A stretch of DNA of 29,867 nucleotides from QALR01 sp045646925 (GCA_045646925.1 JAZRLQ010000089.1:1-29867), one strand, 5' to 3'. Shown: positions 7,797 to 15,640, counted from the stretch's first letter. Numbers and translations: made by a program. Notes: generated by a model not told the origin, from the letters alone.

Positions 7797-8531
7797 ATGC
7801 CGAGATTTTTCTTACTTTCCGAAAAAGCGGAAAACGGCGTATTTGAGATTCGCGGAGACGATGCCAGACATATCTCCTTTTCCTTGCGTATGCGGCAGGG
7901 CGAGCTGCTCACCGTGTGCGACGGAGAGGGTATGGATTATGAGTGCAAGATCGTTTTCATGGATGGAGAATCCGTTCGTTTGGAGGTGCTTTCCTCCTGT
8001 CAGACGGCGACAGAGCCGCCGCTCGATATCTGCTTATATCAGTCCGTTCCCAAGGGGGATAAGTTCGAGTACATCGTTCAGAAGGCGGTGGAGCTCGGAG
8101 TTACCCGTATCGTTCCCGTTTATTCCTCCCGTTGCATTGTAAAGCCCGACGCCAAGAGCGAAGAGAAAAAGGCGATCCGCCTTTCCCGTATCGCGCACGA
8201 GGCGGCGAAGCAGTGCGGCAGAGGCAGGATCCCGCGCGTTATGCCGTATATGACCTATGCAGAGGCTATCAGAGCCTGCGGCGAAAACGCTTTCATTTGC
8301 TATGAAAACGAGAGATCCTTTTCTCTCAAATCTTATCTCAACACACTTTCCGAAAAGAATGCAACCTCCCTTTCTTTTTTTGTCGGCCCCGAAGGAGGTT
8401 ATTCGGAGCAGGAGATCGCCCTTGCCGCTGATCACGGCATTCCCGCCGTGGAGCTGGGCCCCCGTATTCTCCGATGCGAAACGGCTTCCGGATTCGTTCT
8501 TTCCTCTTTGACATACGCGTTCGAGCTTTGA
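7797..8531 (+). CDS. rsmE: 16S rRNA m3U1498 methyltransferase RsmE
   Basis: The 244-residue protein has an N-terminal PUA-like domain (PRFFLLSEKA to about residue 70, with the family's DDARHISFSLRM) and a SPOUT-class knotted domain. Signature stretches are LYQSVPKGDKFEYIVQKAVELGV, IVPVYSSRCIVK, FVGPEGGYSEQEI and the knot segment ELGPRILRCETAS. It methylates N3 of U1498 in the decoding region of 30S subunits, using SAM. GGGAG stands 7 bases before ATG 7797; the overlapping ATG at 7793 is out of frame. It follows prmA but has its own promoter. Confidence 0.97.
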   Translation: MPRFFLLSEKAENGVFEIRGDDARHISFSLRMRQGELLTVCDGEGMDYECKIVFMDGESVRLEVLSSCQTATEPPLDICLYQSVPKGDKFEYIVQKAVELGVTRIVPVYSSRCIVKPDAKSEEKKAIRLSRIAHEAAKQCGRGRIPRVMPYMTYAEAIRACGENAFICYENERSFSLKSYLNTLSEKNATSLSFFVGPEGGYSEQEIALAADHGIPAVELGPRILRCETASGFVLSSLTYAFEL

Positions 8532-8597
8532 TACGAACTGCGTGGTTTTATATTGATCCGTATTACAAAATATTATACAAAAACTTTCAAAAAAATA

Positions 8598-8626
8598 TTG
8601 ATTTTTTACAAAGTATGCGGTAAAAT
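8598..8626 (+). promoter_or_regulatory. Probable promoter for the PucR/CdaR-like gene and possibly the genes downstream
   Basis: TTGATT (8598-8603), a 17-base spacer and TAAAAT (8621-8626). The message would carry a leader of roughly 115 bases. A second TATAAT (8718-8723) lies close to the gene but has no good -35. Confidence 0.65.
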
Positions 8627-8749
8627 ACAAAAGGTTTGTTTTTATTCTATGCGATTTTCGTTGAAACATAACATAGCGAAGCTTTTCACTGTATCAAGAT
8701 GATTAAAATAATTTCAATATAATAATAAAACGATAAGGGGTATTTAATT

Positions 8750-9835
8750 ATGTCAAACAGATTGTTTCAAGGACTTATTCATCAGATGAAGGAAGCGATC
8801 GGAAGAACGATCGGCGTTATTGACGAAAGCGGTGTCGTTGTTGCGTGCAGCGATCTTATGCGGATCGGTGAAACCAGACAGACCGTGAAGGAGGAGCTTG
8901 CATATTCTGCTGAAGCAATCGTTTTCTCCGGTTATACTTATCGCTCCATGACGGGTGTCGTACGTCCCGAATACGCAGTCTTCGTAGAAGGCGAAGACGG
9001 TATGGCTGACAAAATGTCCATGGTCCTCGCAGTTTCTCTGAATAACATCAAGAGCTTCCACGACGATAAATACGATAAGGTTTCCTTTATTAAAAATATC
9101 ATTCTCGACAATATTCTTCCCGGCGATATTTACGTCAAGAGCAAGGAGCTTCATTTCGCTCCCGACGTTTCCCGTGTCGTATTCCTTCTGAAGTTCATTT
9201 CCAATTCCGAAAACTCTCCCTACGATATCATTCAGAATATGTTCCCCAACACCAACCAGGATTACGTCATCAGCACGGGTGAACGCGATATCGTTCTCGT
9301 TCGCGAGGTGAAGCCCGGAACCGACATTACTGAGATCGAAGCAACGGCAACGGAGATCGTTGACAATCTCGCAACCGAATTTTTCACCAAGGTATCCATC
9401 GGTATCGGTAGCCTTGTTGATAATATCAAGGACATTTCCAAATCCTACAGAGAAGCGCAGGCAGCGCTTGAGGTCGGACGCGTATTCGATACGGATAAAT
9501 CCGTCATCAGCTACGAAAATCTCGGTATCGGCAGATTGATCTATCAGCTTCCCACCACGCTTTGCGAAATGTTCCTCAACGAAGTCTTCAAAAAAGGCTC
9601 CATCGAAGCGCTCGACAGAGAAACTCTCTCCACCATCCAGTGCTTCTTCGCCAATAATCTGAACGTATCCGAAACCTCCAGAAAGATGTTCGTTCACAGA
9701 AACACTCTCGTATACCGTCTTGACAAGATCAAGAAGCTGACGGGTCTTGATCTTCGCGAATTTGATAACGCGATCACCTTCAAGGTTGCTTTGATGGTAC
9801 GCAGCTATCTCTCCTCCAAGAACACGAGATATTAA
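8750..9835 (+). CDS. PucR/CdaR-family transcriptional regulator
   Basis: The 361-residue protein has three parts. An N-terminal putative sensor domain starts GRTIGVIDESGVVVACSDL, which resembles the sugar-diacid recognition domain of CdaR. The middle GGDEF-like region (about residues 120-260) includes the family signature SYREAQAALEVGR. A C-terminal PucR helix-turn-helix ends the protein: CFFANNLNVSETSRKMFVHRNTLVYRLDKIKKLTGLDLR. Such proteins activate genes for diacid, purine or amino-acid catabolism. Here the neighbours are an S41 protease, greA and lysS, so the target cannot be inferred from context. AAGGGG stands 9 bases before the ATG. No transmembrane segment is seen. Confidence 0.85.
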   Translation: MSNRLFQGLIHQMKEAIGRTIGVIDESGVVVACSDLMRIGETRQTVKEELAYSAEAIVFSGYTYRSMTGVVRPEYAVFVEGEDGMADKMSMVLAVSLNNIKSFHDDKYDKVSFIKNIILDNILPGDIYVKSKELHFAPDVSRVVFLLKFISNSENSPYDIIQNMFPNTNQDYVISTGERDIVLVREVKPGTDITEIEATATEIVDNLATEFFTKVSIGIGSLVDNIKDISKSYREAQAALEVGRVFDTDKSVISYENLGIGRLIYQLPTTLCEMFLNEVFKKGSIEALDRETLSTIQCFFANNLNVSETSRKMFVHRNTLVYRLDKIKKLTGLDLREFDNAITFKVALMVRSYLSSKNTRY

Positions 9836-9885
9836 TCGGAATTTCCCCCGGCATTACCATTTTTGAAAGGATTCGTAATCATTTT

Positions 9886-11127
9886 ATGGATAGATATGAT
9901 TTTCAAAGCGAGCCTGCTCAAAATAAAAAACGCGAGCCTATTCGCGTGTCTCTCGGAGTTCTCGTCATTTGTATTCTTTTGACAGGTATTCTTATTTTTT
10001 CCACGACTTACATTCTGCTTTCGTCCTACTACGGTCGTTTTTCGGAACTGAAAAAGTTGCAGGAAATTGCAGCCCTTTACGATAAAAATTACCTTTATGA
10101 CGTTGATCGGGACCAGCTTTCCGAGAATCTTGCGAAAACCTACGTTTACGCGTGCGGTGACCGTTTTTCATCTTACTATTCTGCAGAGGAATGGGCGGAG
10201 CATCAGGCAAGCGCCTCCGGCTCTTCCGTCGGCATCGGCGTTTACGCCGTGGTCAGCGCGACGGGCGAGATCCATATCGCTTGCACGATGGACGGCTCTC
10301 CTGCTGAAAAAGCGGGAATTCTCGCCGGTGACATCATTACCGCTATCGACGGTGTGAGAGTCAAGGAGATCGGATATCAGGCAGCGGTCGATCTGATCAA
10401 GGGTGAATCCGGTTCGCAGGTTACGTTGGAAATCCTTCGCGGTGAGCAAACGCTGACGTTTGTCGCCGTTCGATCCGCATATATTCCGCAGACGGTCTAT
10501 GCGGAAACCGTTCTTCAGGACGGCAAGCTCTTCGGCTACGTACGCATCGTGGAATTCCTCAGCGTACAGACCACTTATCAACAGTTCAAGAAAGCGGTTG
10601 ACGCATTGGTCGCACAAGGCGTACAAGGTCTCATCTTCGACCTTCGTGACAACAGCGGCGGTGATCTGAATGCGATCCTTTATATTCTGGATTATCTGCT
10701 TCCGGAAGGACCGCTCGTTCATCTTTACTATACGGGACAAGAGAAGCCCGTGACGTACTCCTCGGATGCGGAAGAGATCGATCTTCCCATGGTCGTTCTC
10801 GCAAACGAGAATACCGCTTCTGCGGCGGAGCTTTTCACTTCTGCTCTCCGTGATTACGGAAAAGCGGAGATCGTCGGAACGACGACGTTCGGAAAAGGCT
10901 GCGGACAGACGGGTACACGTCTCTCCGACGGAAGCGTCGTTTTCATCACGACGTTCCTTTATAATCCCCCCTATTCCGGAAGCTACGACGGTATCGGCAT
11001 TTTCCCCGATCACGAGGTCGAGCTGAAGGAAGAATGGCAGAATACGAACCTGTTCCTCGTTCCGCACGAGCAGGACGATCAGCTTTCGAAGGCGGTCGGC
11101 GTTATCGTGTCCAAGGTTGCGGGATAA
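9886..11127 (+). CDS. S41 family C-terminal processing peptidase (CtpA/Prc-like), membrane-anchored
   Basis: The 413-residue protein has a short basic cytosolic N-terminus, one transmembrane anchor at about residues 22-46 (VSLGVLVICILLTGILIF) and an extracytoplasmic remainder. The PDZ domain is about residues 108-190 (GSPAEKAGILAGDIITAIDGV). The S41 core contains LIFDLRDNSGGDL, the nucleophile Ser312 in NTASAAELF and the base Lys337 in TTFGKGCGQ, 25 residues later as is usual for CtpA-type Ser/Lys dyads. It should cleave exported or cell-wall proteins near their C-termini; the substrate is unknown. AAAGGA lies 14 bases before the ATG, an unusually long spacing. It follows the PucR-like gene by 50 bases with no terminator, so co-transcription is likely. 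Confidence 0.93.
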   Translation: MDRYDFQSEPAQNKKREPIRVSLGVLVICILLTGILIFSTTYILLSSYYGRFSELKKLQEIAALYDKNYLYDVDRDQLSENLAKTYVYACGDRFSSYYSAEEWAEHQASASGSSVGIGVYAVVSATGEIHIACTMDGSPAEKAGILAGDIITAIDGVRVKEIGYQAAVDLIKGESGSQVTLEILRGEQTLTFVAVRSAYIPQTVYAETVLQDGKLFGYVRIVEFLSVQTTYQQFKKAVDALVAQGVQGLIFDLRDNSGGDLNAILYILDYLLPEGPLVHLYYTGQEKPVTYSSDAEEIDLPMVVLANENTASAAELFTSALRDYGKAEIVGTTTFGKGCGQTGTRLSDGSVVFITTFLYNPPYSGSYDGIGIFPDHEVELKEEWQNTNLFLVPHEQDDQLSKAVGVIVSKVAG

Positions 11128-11196
11128 CAGTTCTGACAGTTAACTATTAATTATTTTAATGAGATAAATTTTGAAAGAAAGGCATGGTCATTTATT

Positions 11197-11670
11197 ATGG
11201 CAAAGCAAATTGTTGTTACAGAATCGAGTTTTCTGAAATTAAAGGCGGAACTCGAATATTTGAAAAACGTCAAACGTAAAGAAGCTGCTGAAAACGTCGG
11301 TATCGCACGTTCCTTCGGTGACCTTTCGGAAAACAGTGAATACGATGAGGCAAAGAACGAGCAAGCGAAAATTGAGGTTCAGATTTCCGAATTGGAGGAA
11401 ACCATTGAACACGCAAAGGTTATCAGCGATCACGATATTCAGACGGACGTCGTTAACGTCGGGGTAACCGTTACGATCTTCGACATGGAATTCGAAGAAG
11501 AAATGAGCTACACCATCGTCAGCTCCAGAGAAGTTGACCCGCTGAACAACTACATTTCCGACCAGTCTCCGATCGGCAGAGCGCTCATCGGTACCAAGGT
11601 CGGCGACATCGTTACCGTTGAAATTCCCGACGGATTTGCAAAGTTCAGAGTAACCAATATCGCAAGATAA
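11197..11670 (+). CDS. greA: Transcription elongation factor GreA
   Basis: The 157-residue protein is full length. The N-terminal antiparallel coiled coil (about residues 10-75) carries ENVGIARSFGDLSENSEYDEAKNEQ, whose acidic tip D-x-x-E-N-x-E-Y-D reaches through the RNA polymerase secondary channel. The C-terminal FKBP-like domain contains the signature SPIGRALIGTKVGDIVTVEIPDG. GreA stimulates cleavage of backtracked transcripts. The AAAGG site is 14 bases from the ATG, with an out-of-frame ATG (11184) in between. The leader shares 19 identical bases with that of leuA. It lies 27 bases before lysS, a pairing common in Firmicutes. Confidence 0.98.
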   Translation: MAKQIVVTESSFLKLKAELEYLKNVKRKEAAENVGIARSFGDLSENSEYDEAKNEQAKIEVQISELEETIEHAKVISDHDIQTDVVNVGVTVTIFDMEFEEEMSYTIVSSREVDPLNNYISDQSPIGRALIGTKVGDIVTVEIPDGFAKFRVTNIAR

Positions 11671-11697
11671 GTTATTACAATTAACGGAGATAGAAAA

Positions 11698-13230
11698 ATG
11701 GCACAGGAAAAGATCAATGTAACAAACGAAACGGAAGAGCTTTCCGCGGAAAAGGTGAATGAAATTTTTCAGGTTCGCCGCGACAAGCTTGCCGCTCTCA
11801 AGGAGAACGGTAAGAATCCTTTCGAAGAAGTAAAATATGACGTTACCGCAACCTCTGCGCAGATCGTTGCGAACTACAAGGATGAAGACGATGAGATCCC
11901 CGCAGAAGAAAAGACCATCGTTTCCATCGCCGGCAGAATGATGAGCCGTCGTATCATGGGTAAGGCTTCCTTCGCTCACCTCAGCGACAGTGAAGGCAAG
12001 ATCCAGGTCTACATCAAGCGCGACGAAGTTGGCGAGCTCGATTACGCAGACTTCAAAAAATGGGATATCGGTGATATCCTCGGTATCGAAGGCTATGCTT
12101 TCCGTACCAAAACGGGTGAGATCTCTCTTCACGCAAAGAAGATCAAGCTTCTCTCCAAATCTCTGCTTCCTCTTCCCGAAAAATTCCACGGTCTCAAGGA
12201 CACTGACCTTCGTTACCGTCAGCGTTACGTTGACCTTATCGTCAACCCCGACGTAAAGGAAACCTTCGTAAAGCGCTCCAAAATTCTCAAGGAAACCCGT
12301 GCGTTCCTCGACAACAAGGGCTTCCTCGAAGTAGATACCCCCATCCTTCTTCCTATCGAGATCGCGGCTTCCGCTCGTCACTTCAAGACGCACCTCAACG
12401 CGCTTGATATGGATATGTATCTGCGTATCGAAACCGAGCTTTACCTCAAGAGACTCATCGTCGGCGGTATGGATCGCGTTTACGAAGTAGGCAGAATCTT
12501 CCGTAACGAAGGTATGGATACCAAGCACAACCCCGAATTCACCACCATCGAGCTTTATCAGGCATTCACCGATTACAAGGGCATGATGGACCTCGTTGAA
12601 GAGCTTTACAAGCACCTCGCTGAAACCGTTTGCGGCTCCAGCAAGATCACCTATCAGGGTGTTGAGCTCGACCTCGGTAAGTGGGAACGTCTCACCATGG
12701 CAGAAGCTGTTAAGAAGTACGCAGGCTGCGACTACTACGCATGGGCTTCCGATGAAGAAGCTCGCGCAGTTGCGAAGGAAAAGCACGTTGAAGTTGCTGA
12801 CGACGCAACCAAGGGCAGAGTTCTCATCGAGCTCTTCGAGGCTTACGTTGAAGACCAGCTCATTCAGCCTACCTTCATCTACGACTACCCCGTAGAAAAC
12901 AGCCCTCTCGCAAAGCGCAAGAAGGAAGATCCCAAGTTCACCGAGCGTTTCGAATACTTCATCTGCGCTACGGAATATGGCAACGCCTTCAGCGAACTTA
13001 ACGACCCCATCGATCAGAGAGAACGCTTCGAAAAGCAGCTCGCTGAAAAGAAGAAGGCAGAACCCGACACGAAGGCAGAAGTTGACTACGACTTCATCAC
13101 CGCTCTCGAGTACGGTATGCCTCCCACAGGCGGTCTCGGCTTCGGTATCGACAGACTCGTTATGCTCCTCACCGATCAGCCCTCCATCCGCGACGTTCTT
13201 CTGTTCCCGACCATGAAGCCCATGGCTTGA
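11698..13230 (+). CDS. lysS: Lysyl-tRNA synthetase, class II
   Basis: The 510-residue protein has an N-terminal OB-fold anticodon-binding domain (about residues 75-180, IAGRMMSRRIMGKASFAHL) and a class II catalytic core. Visible are motif 1 (RYRQRYVDLI to FLEVDTPIL), motif 2 (VGRIFRNEGMDTKHNPEFTTIELYQA) and motif 3 (PPTGGLGFGIDRLVMLLTDQPSIRD). It charges tRNA-Lys. One departure stands out: the lysine-pocket stretch normally written P-G-G-A-x-A-R-P-F reads IEIAASARHF (DNA about 12355-12384), losing both glycines. All other active-site motifs, including NAFSELND, are intact. GGAG stands about 8 bases before the ATG. It is last in its transcription unit. Confidence 0.97.
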   Translation: MAQEKINVTNETEELSAEKVNEIFQVRRDKLAALKENGKNPFEEVKYDVTATSAQIVANYKDEDDEIPAEEKTIVSIAGRMMSRRIMGKASFAHLSDSEGKIQVYIKRDEVGELDYADFKKWDIGDILGIEGYAFRTKTGEISLHAKKIKLLSKSLLPLPEKFHGLKDTDLRYRQRYVDLIVNPDVKETFVKRSKILKETRAFLDNKGFLEVDTPILLPIEIAASARHFKTHLNALDMDMYLRIETELYLKRLIVGGMDRVYEVGRIFRNEGMDTKHNPEFTTIELYQAFTDYKGMMDLVEELYKHLAETVCGSSKITYQGVELDLGKWERLTMAEAVKKYAGCDYYAWASDEEARAVAKEKHVEVADDATKGRVLIELFEAYVEDQLIQPTFIYDYPVENSPLAKRKKEDPKFTERFEYFICATEYGNAFSELNDPIDQRERFEKQLAEKKKAEPDTKAEVDYDFITALEYGMPPTGGLGFGIDRLVMLLTDQPSIRDVLLFPTMKPMA

Positions 13231-13253
13231 TCGCATAAGCATAATATGAAATA

Positions 13254-13283
13254 AAAGCCACCGCAAACGCGGTGGCTTTTTTT
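13254..13283 (+). terminator. Terminator after lysS
   Basis: GCCACCGC / GCGGTGGC with an AAAC tetraloop, flanked by AAA upstream and seven Ts downstream. It is a strong intrinsic terminator for the plus-strand unit. Confidence 0.95.
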
Positions 13284-13302
13284 GAGAATTGAATGTGCTG
13301 AC

Positions 13303-13341
13303 AAATAAAATTCCCGCAAACTGTTTGGTTTGCGGGAATTT
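13303..13341 (-). terminator. Terminator of the minus-strand YitT operon
   Basis: A 14-bp perfect stem (AAATTCCCGCAAAC / GTTTGCGGGAATTT) with a 6-base loop begins a few bases after the 92-aa gene ends. Read on the minus strand it is followed by TTTTATTT. With the lysS terminator it forms a back-to-back pair between convergent operons. Confidence 0.9.
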
Positions 13342-13346
13342 GTTAT

Positions 13347-13625
13347 TCAGAAATTAAAATTCGGGTGATTGCGGTATTTGCGGGGAAGTCGTTGTCCGCA
13401 ATCTCGATAGCCGAGATTTTTCACGAGTACCGATTTCTGGTCGGGAAAAACGCGTTCGTTCAAATATCTGATGAAATCGGATTCATCAAAGTATTTCGCG
13501 CCGGGAAGCAAGGTTTGCCAATTGTAAGAAAATTCAATACAATATTCGCGTAAATTTTCGGCAACAACGTCGGGTACCAGATATACTACGCTGTCACCGT
13601 CCGCGCTGAGAATGACTTCTTTCAT
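13347..13625 (-). CDS. Conserved-looking small protein of unknown function (92 aa), coupled to yitT
   Basis: I do not recognise a family with confidence. The 92-residue soluble protein starts MKEVILSADGDSVVYLVPD, continues with a Tyr/Phe/Trp-rich middle (EYCIEFSYNWQTLLPGAKYFDESDF) and ends basic (QRLPRKYRNHPNFNF). There is no signal peptide, transmembrane segment or Cys pair. ATG 13625 is preferred over a TTG at 13631 because AGAGGGG stands 7 bases upstream on the minus strand, inside the end of yitT. The yitT stop lies 2 bases before the ATG, so translation is coupled. A strong terminator follows at once. The coding call rests on the ribosome site, coupling and terminator. A role linked to the YitT protein is inference only. 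Confidence 0.8.
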   Translation of the reverse strand: MKEVILSADGDSVVYLVPDVVAENLREYCIEFSYNWQTLLPGAKYFDESDFIRYLNERVFPDQKSVLVKNLGYRDCGQRLPRKYRNHPNFNF

Positions 13626-13627
13626 TA

Positions 13628-14494
13628 TCAAACCCCTCTGAATCCGCGTCCGACGATCTCACTGGTCGTGGTAATGATGGTGAACGCGTTGGGATCGATG
13701 TCCTTGACCTGCTTACGCAGACGGATGGCATCGATTCGGTGGCAGACGGTATGGATCATGGTCTTTTCCGTGCCGCTGAAGCCGCCGACGACCTTGTGCG
13801 TGGTAACGCTATGGTTGAGCTGGCTGATGACGAAGGAAGAGACCTCTTCGGGCTTTTCGGTGATGACCATGAAGTATTTGCAGCTATTGATGTTATCGAT
13901 GATGCCGTCAACGAGGAAGGCTTTTGCGAACAGGCCGGCAAGAGAGAAGAGTCCGACCTCCACACCGAAGGTGATAAACGAGCTGAGACAGATGAGCAGA
14001 TCGGAGTAGAGAAGCGCCTGACCAACGTTCAGACGGGAATATTTTTTGAGGATCAGCGCCACGATATCCGTACCGCCGGAGGAGGCGGATTGGGAGAACA
14101 TGATCGCAGAGCCTGCCGCCGTCAGAATGATGGCGTAGACGAGCTCAAGGAAGGGCTGCGTCGTCAGAGGCGCGGTGATGGGAACGATCTTTTCCAGAAT
14201 CATGGAGAAGAAGGAGAACGCAAGACTGCAATAGGTCGTGCGGATGCCCGTTTCCTTGCCGACGAAGATGAAGCCGATGAGAAGAAGCAGAATGTTGATG
14301 GCGGCGATCCACGTTGCAGAGGAAAGGATCGGAAGCACCTTGCCAAGCACCGTACCGATACCGCTGACGCCGCCCGTGACGAAGCCGCGGGGGATCTTGA
14401 AGAAATATACGCCGACCGTCAGCAAAATAACGCCGACCGTCATCCAGAAATAACTAAAAATGATTTGTAGAGCTTTCGGAGTTTTTTGTTTCAT
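13628..14494 (-). CDS. YitT family membrane protein (DUF161 + DUF2179)
   Basis: The 288-residue protein has five or six hydrophobic segments in the first about 200 residues: FSYFWMTVGVILLTVGVYFF, then the family motif RGFVTGGVSGIGTVLG, WIAAINILLLLIGFIFVG and FSQSASSGGTDIVALIL. A soluble C-terminal DUF2179 domain of about 80 residues follows (YFMVITEKPEEVSSFVI to AFTIITTTSEIVGRGF). The family is widespread in Firmicutes; its transport role is not firmly established. AGAGG stands 7 bases before the ATG. It sits 25 bases after the TIM-barrel isomerase and overlaps the ribosome site of the 92-aa gene, so it is the middle gene of a three-gene minus-strand operon. Confidence 0.92.
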   Translation of the reverse strand: MKQKTPKALQIIFSYFWMTVGVILLTVGVYFFKIPRGFVTGGVSGIGTVLGKVLPILSSATWIAAINILLLLIGFIFVGKETGIRTTYCSLAFSFFSMILEKIVPITAPLTTQPFLELVYAIILTAAGSAIMFSQSASSGGTDIVALILKKYSRLNVGQALLYSDLLICLSSFITFGVEVGLFSLAGLFAKAFLVDGIIDNINSCKYFMVITEKPEEVSSFVISQLNHSVTTHKVVGGFSGTEKTMIHTVCHRIDAIRLRKQVKDIDPNAFTIITTTSEIVGRGFRGV

Positions 14495-14519
14495 AGCATT
14501 GCCTCTTTCCCGAAGGTGT

Positions 14520-15464
14520 TTACGCCTGAGCTTCGCGTGTTTTTTCGATTCTTGCGCGGAAGAATTTGCCCGTGTCCGCGATGTAGCGCATCATGGAGGG
14601 GATCAGTGCGGGGGGAAGCGGATTGAGAGAGCCTCCCGTTTCGAAGTTGAGATCGCCCGTGTAATTGATGGCGATGAGACCTTTGAGGAATTTTTCCCAA
14701 TCGTTGAGTCCGAGATAGGGGGCGATATGGAGATCGTCGAAGCCGTCGTTGTCATGGATGTGGAGAGCTTTGACGCGATCGCCGAGCTTTTCCAGACAAG
14801 TCTTCGCATCGAGACCGAGCACGAGAAGATGGCCGATATCCAGACAGAAGCCGAAGCATTCTTCACCTGCAATGCGGTTGAGTCCGTCGATGTAGTAGGA
14901 AACCTCGTTCATATCGGAGCAGATCGCCGTGTAGATCTTCTTGGACTTCCAATCCTGACAGAACATATTTTCGAGACAGCAGAGAACGCCGTTTGCCTTC
15001 AGAGAGGGAATGAGGGAGCAGAAGAAATCGAAGTTGAGCTCGATCTCGTCTTCCTTCGTGAGCTTGGGGAAGCGGTAGCTTCCGTCGAAGAGCGGGTGGA
15101 TGACGACGCGGGGAATTCCGAGAAATCCGCAGAACTCGATGGTTTTTACCATGTAGTCGCGCAGAAGGCCGTTGCCTTCGTCCGAAGCGCCGCTGATATA
15201 GGAGGGCATGGGCGCGTGGCACTGCGCAAGCTCGATGCCGTATTTCGCGGAAGCCGCCTTCAGCTCTTTGGCGTTGTTCCAGAAATATTCGTCCTCGAAG
15301 AATTTGCTGCGCTTGCCTGCCTTCATATCGTCCCAATTGATGTCGGGAGTGATGAACGCATATTCAATGGCTTCGAAGCCTGCTTCTTTCAGCGCGGCAA
15401 AGCCTGCATCGATGCCGCCGAGCTTTTCAAAGGTTCCGTGATGGATGGACGTACTGATCTTCAT
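14520..15464 (-). CDS. Sugar phosphate isomerase/epimerase family TIM barrel (AP endonuclease 2 superfamily)
   Basis: The 314-residue protein matches the xylose-isomerase-like TIM barrel family. It starts MKISTSIHHGTFEKLGGIDAGFAALKEAGFEAIEYAF and carries likely metal ligands in AQCHAPMPSY, VVIHPLFDG, CLENMF, GFCLDIGHLLV, LHIHDNDG and LNFETGG, one or two acidic or His residues per strand as expected. No signal peptide is present. Members isomerise or epimerise keto-sugars, inositols or their relatives; the substrate here is not determinable. AAAGGA stands 8 bases before the ATG. It is first in its operon and divergent from the rhamnosidase across 215 bases with a palindrome, so a role in the same sugar pathway is plausible. 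Confidence 0.87.
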   Translation of the reverse strand: MKISTSIHHGTFEKLGGIDAGFAALKEAGFEAIEYAFITPDINWDDMKAGKRSKFFEDEYFWNNAKELKAASAKYGIELAQCHAPMPSYISGASDEGNGLLRDYMVKTIEFCGFLGIPRVVIHPLFDGSYRFPKLTKEDEIELNFDFFCSLIPSLKANGVLCCLENMFCQDWKSKKIYTAICSDMNEVSYYIDGLNRIAGEECFGFCLDIGHLLVLGLDAKTCLEKLGDRVKALHIHDNDGFDDLHIAPYLGLNDWEKFLKGLIAINYTGDLNFETGGSLNPLPPALIPSMMRYIADTGKFFRARIEKTREAQA

Positions 15465-15500
15465 AACAAAATTCCTTTCCGTATGTATGTTTATTTCCGT

Positions 15501-15516
15501 AAATCCCGTGGGATTT
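15501..15516. promoter_or_regulatory. Operator-like palindrome between divergent promoters
   Basis: AAATCCC-GT-GGGATTT is a perfect inverted repeat. It lies about 10-25 bases downstream of the predicted start of the minus-strand operon and upstream of the rhamnosidase promoter, a typical repressor site. No T-tract suits it as a terminator. The regulator is unknown. Confidence 0.5.
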
Positions 15517-15532
15517 TATGTTCGTTACTTTT

Positions 15533-15561
15533 ATTATAACTCCAAATTCCGAAAAAGTCAA
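15533..15561 (-). promoter_or_regulatory. Sigma-A promoter of the isomerase-yitT-orphan operon
   Basis: On the minus strand TTGACT (15561-15556), a 17-base spacer and a perfect TATAAT (15538-15533). It is one of the strongest promoters in the window. Confidence 0.85.
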
Positions 15562-15611
15562 ACCTTATTTTTGCGCAGAGCAGAAACATTGGCGTTACGG
15601 CAAAACAATAC

Positions 15612-15640
15612 TTGAAAATACGGACGTTTTATGCTATACT
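15612..15640 (+). promoter_or_regulatory. Sigma-A promoter of the rhamnosidase operon
   Basis: TTGAAA (15612-15617), a 17-base spacer and TATACT (15635-15640), about 40 bases before the start codon. It diverges from the isomerase promoter with about 50 bases between the -35 elements. Confidence 0.85.

Noticed and set aside
11239..13266. A 675-codon open frame antisense to greA and lysS
   Set aside because: It spans two secure genes and their gap, and its frame follows the third-base bias of the sense strand. No domain is recognisable.
13739..14470. A 243-codon plus-strand frame over yitT
   Set aside because: Highly charged and repetitive (rich in Asp, Glu, Arg), as expected from the complement of hydrophobic codons. 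The minus strand encodes the YitT family.
14460..15539. A 359-codon plus-strand frame over the TIM-barrel gene
   Set aside because: The minus-strand protein has clear metal-site motifs, a ribosome site and a promoter; the plus frame has none.
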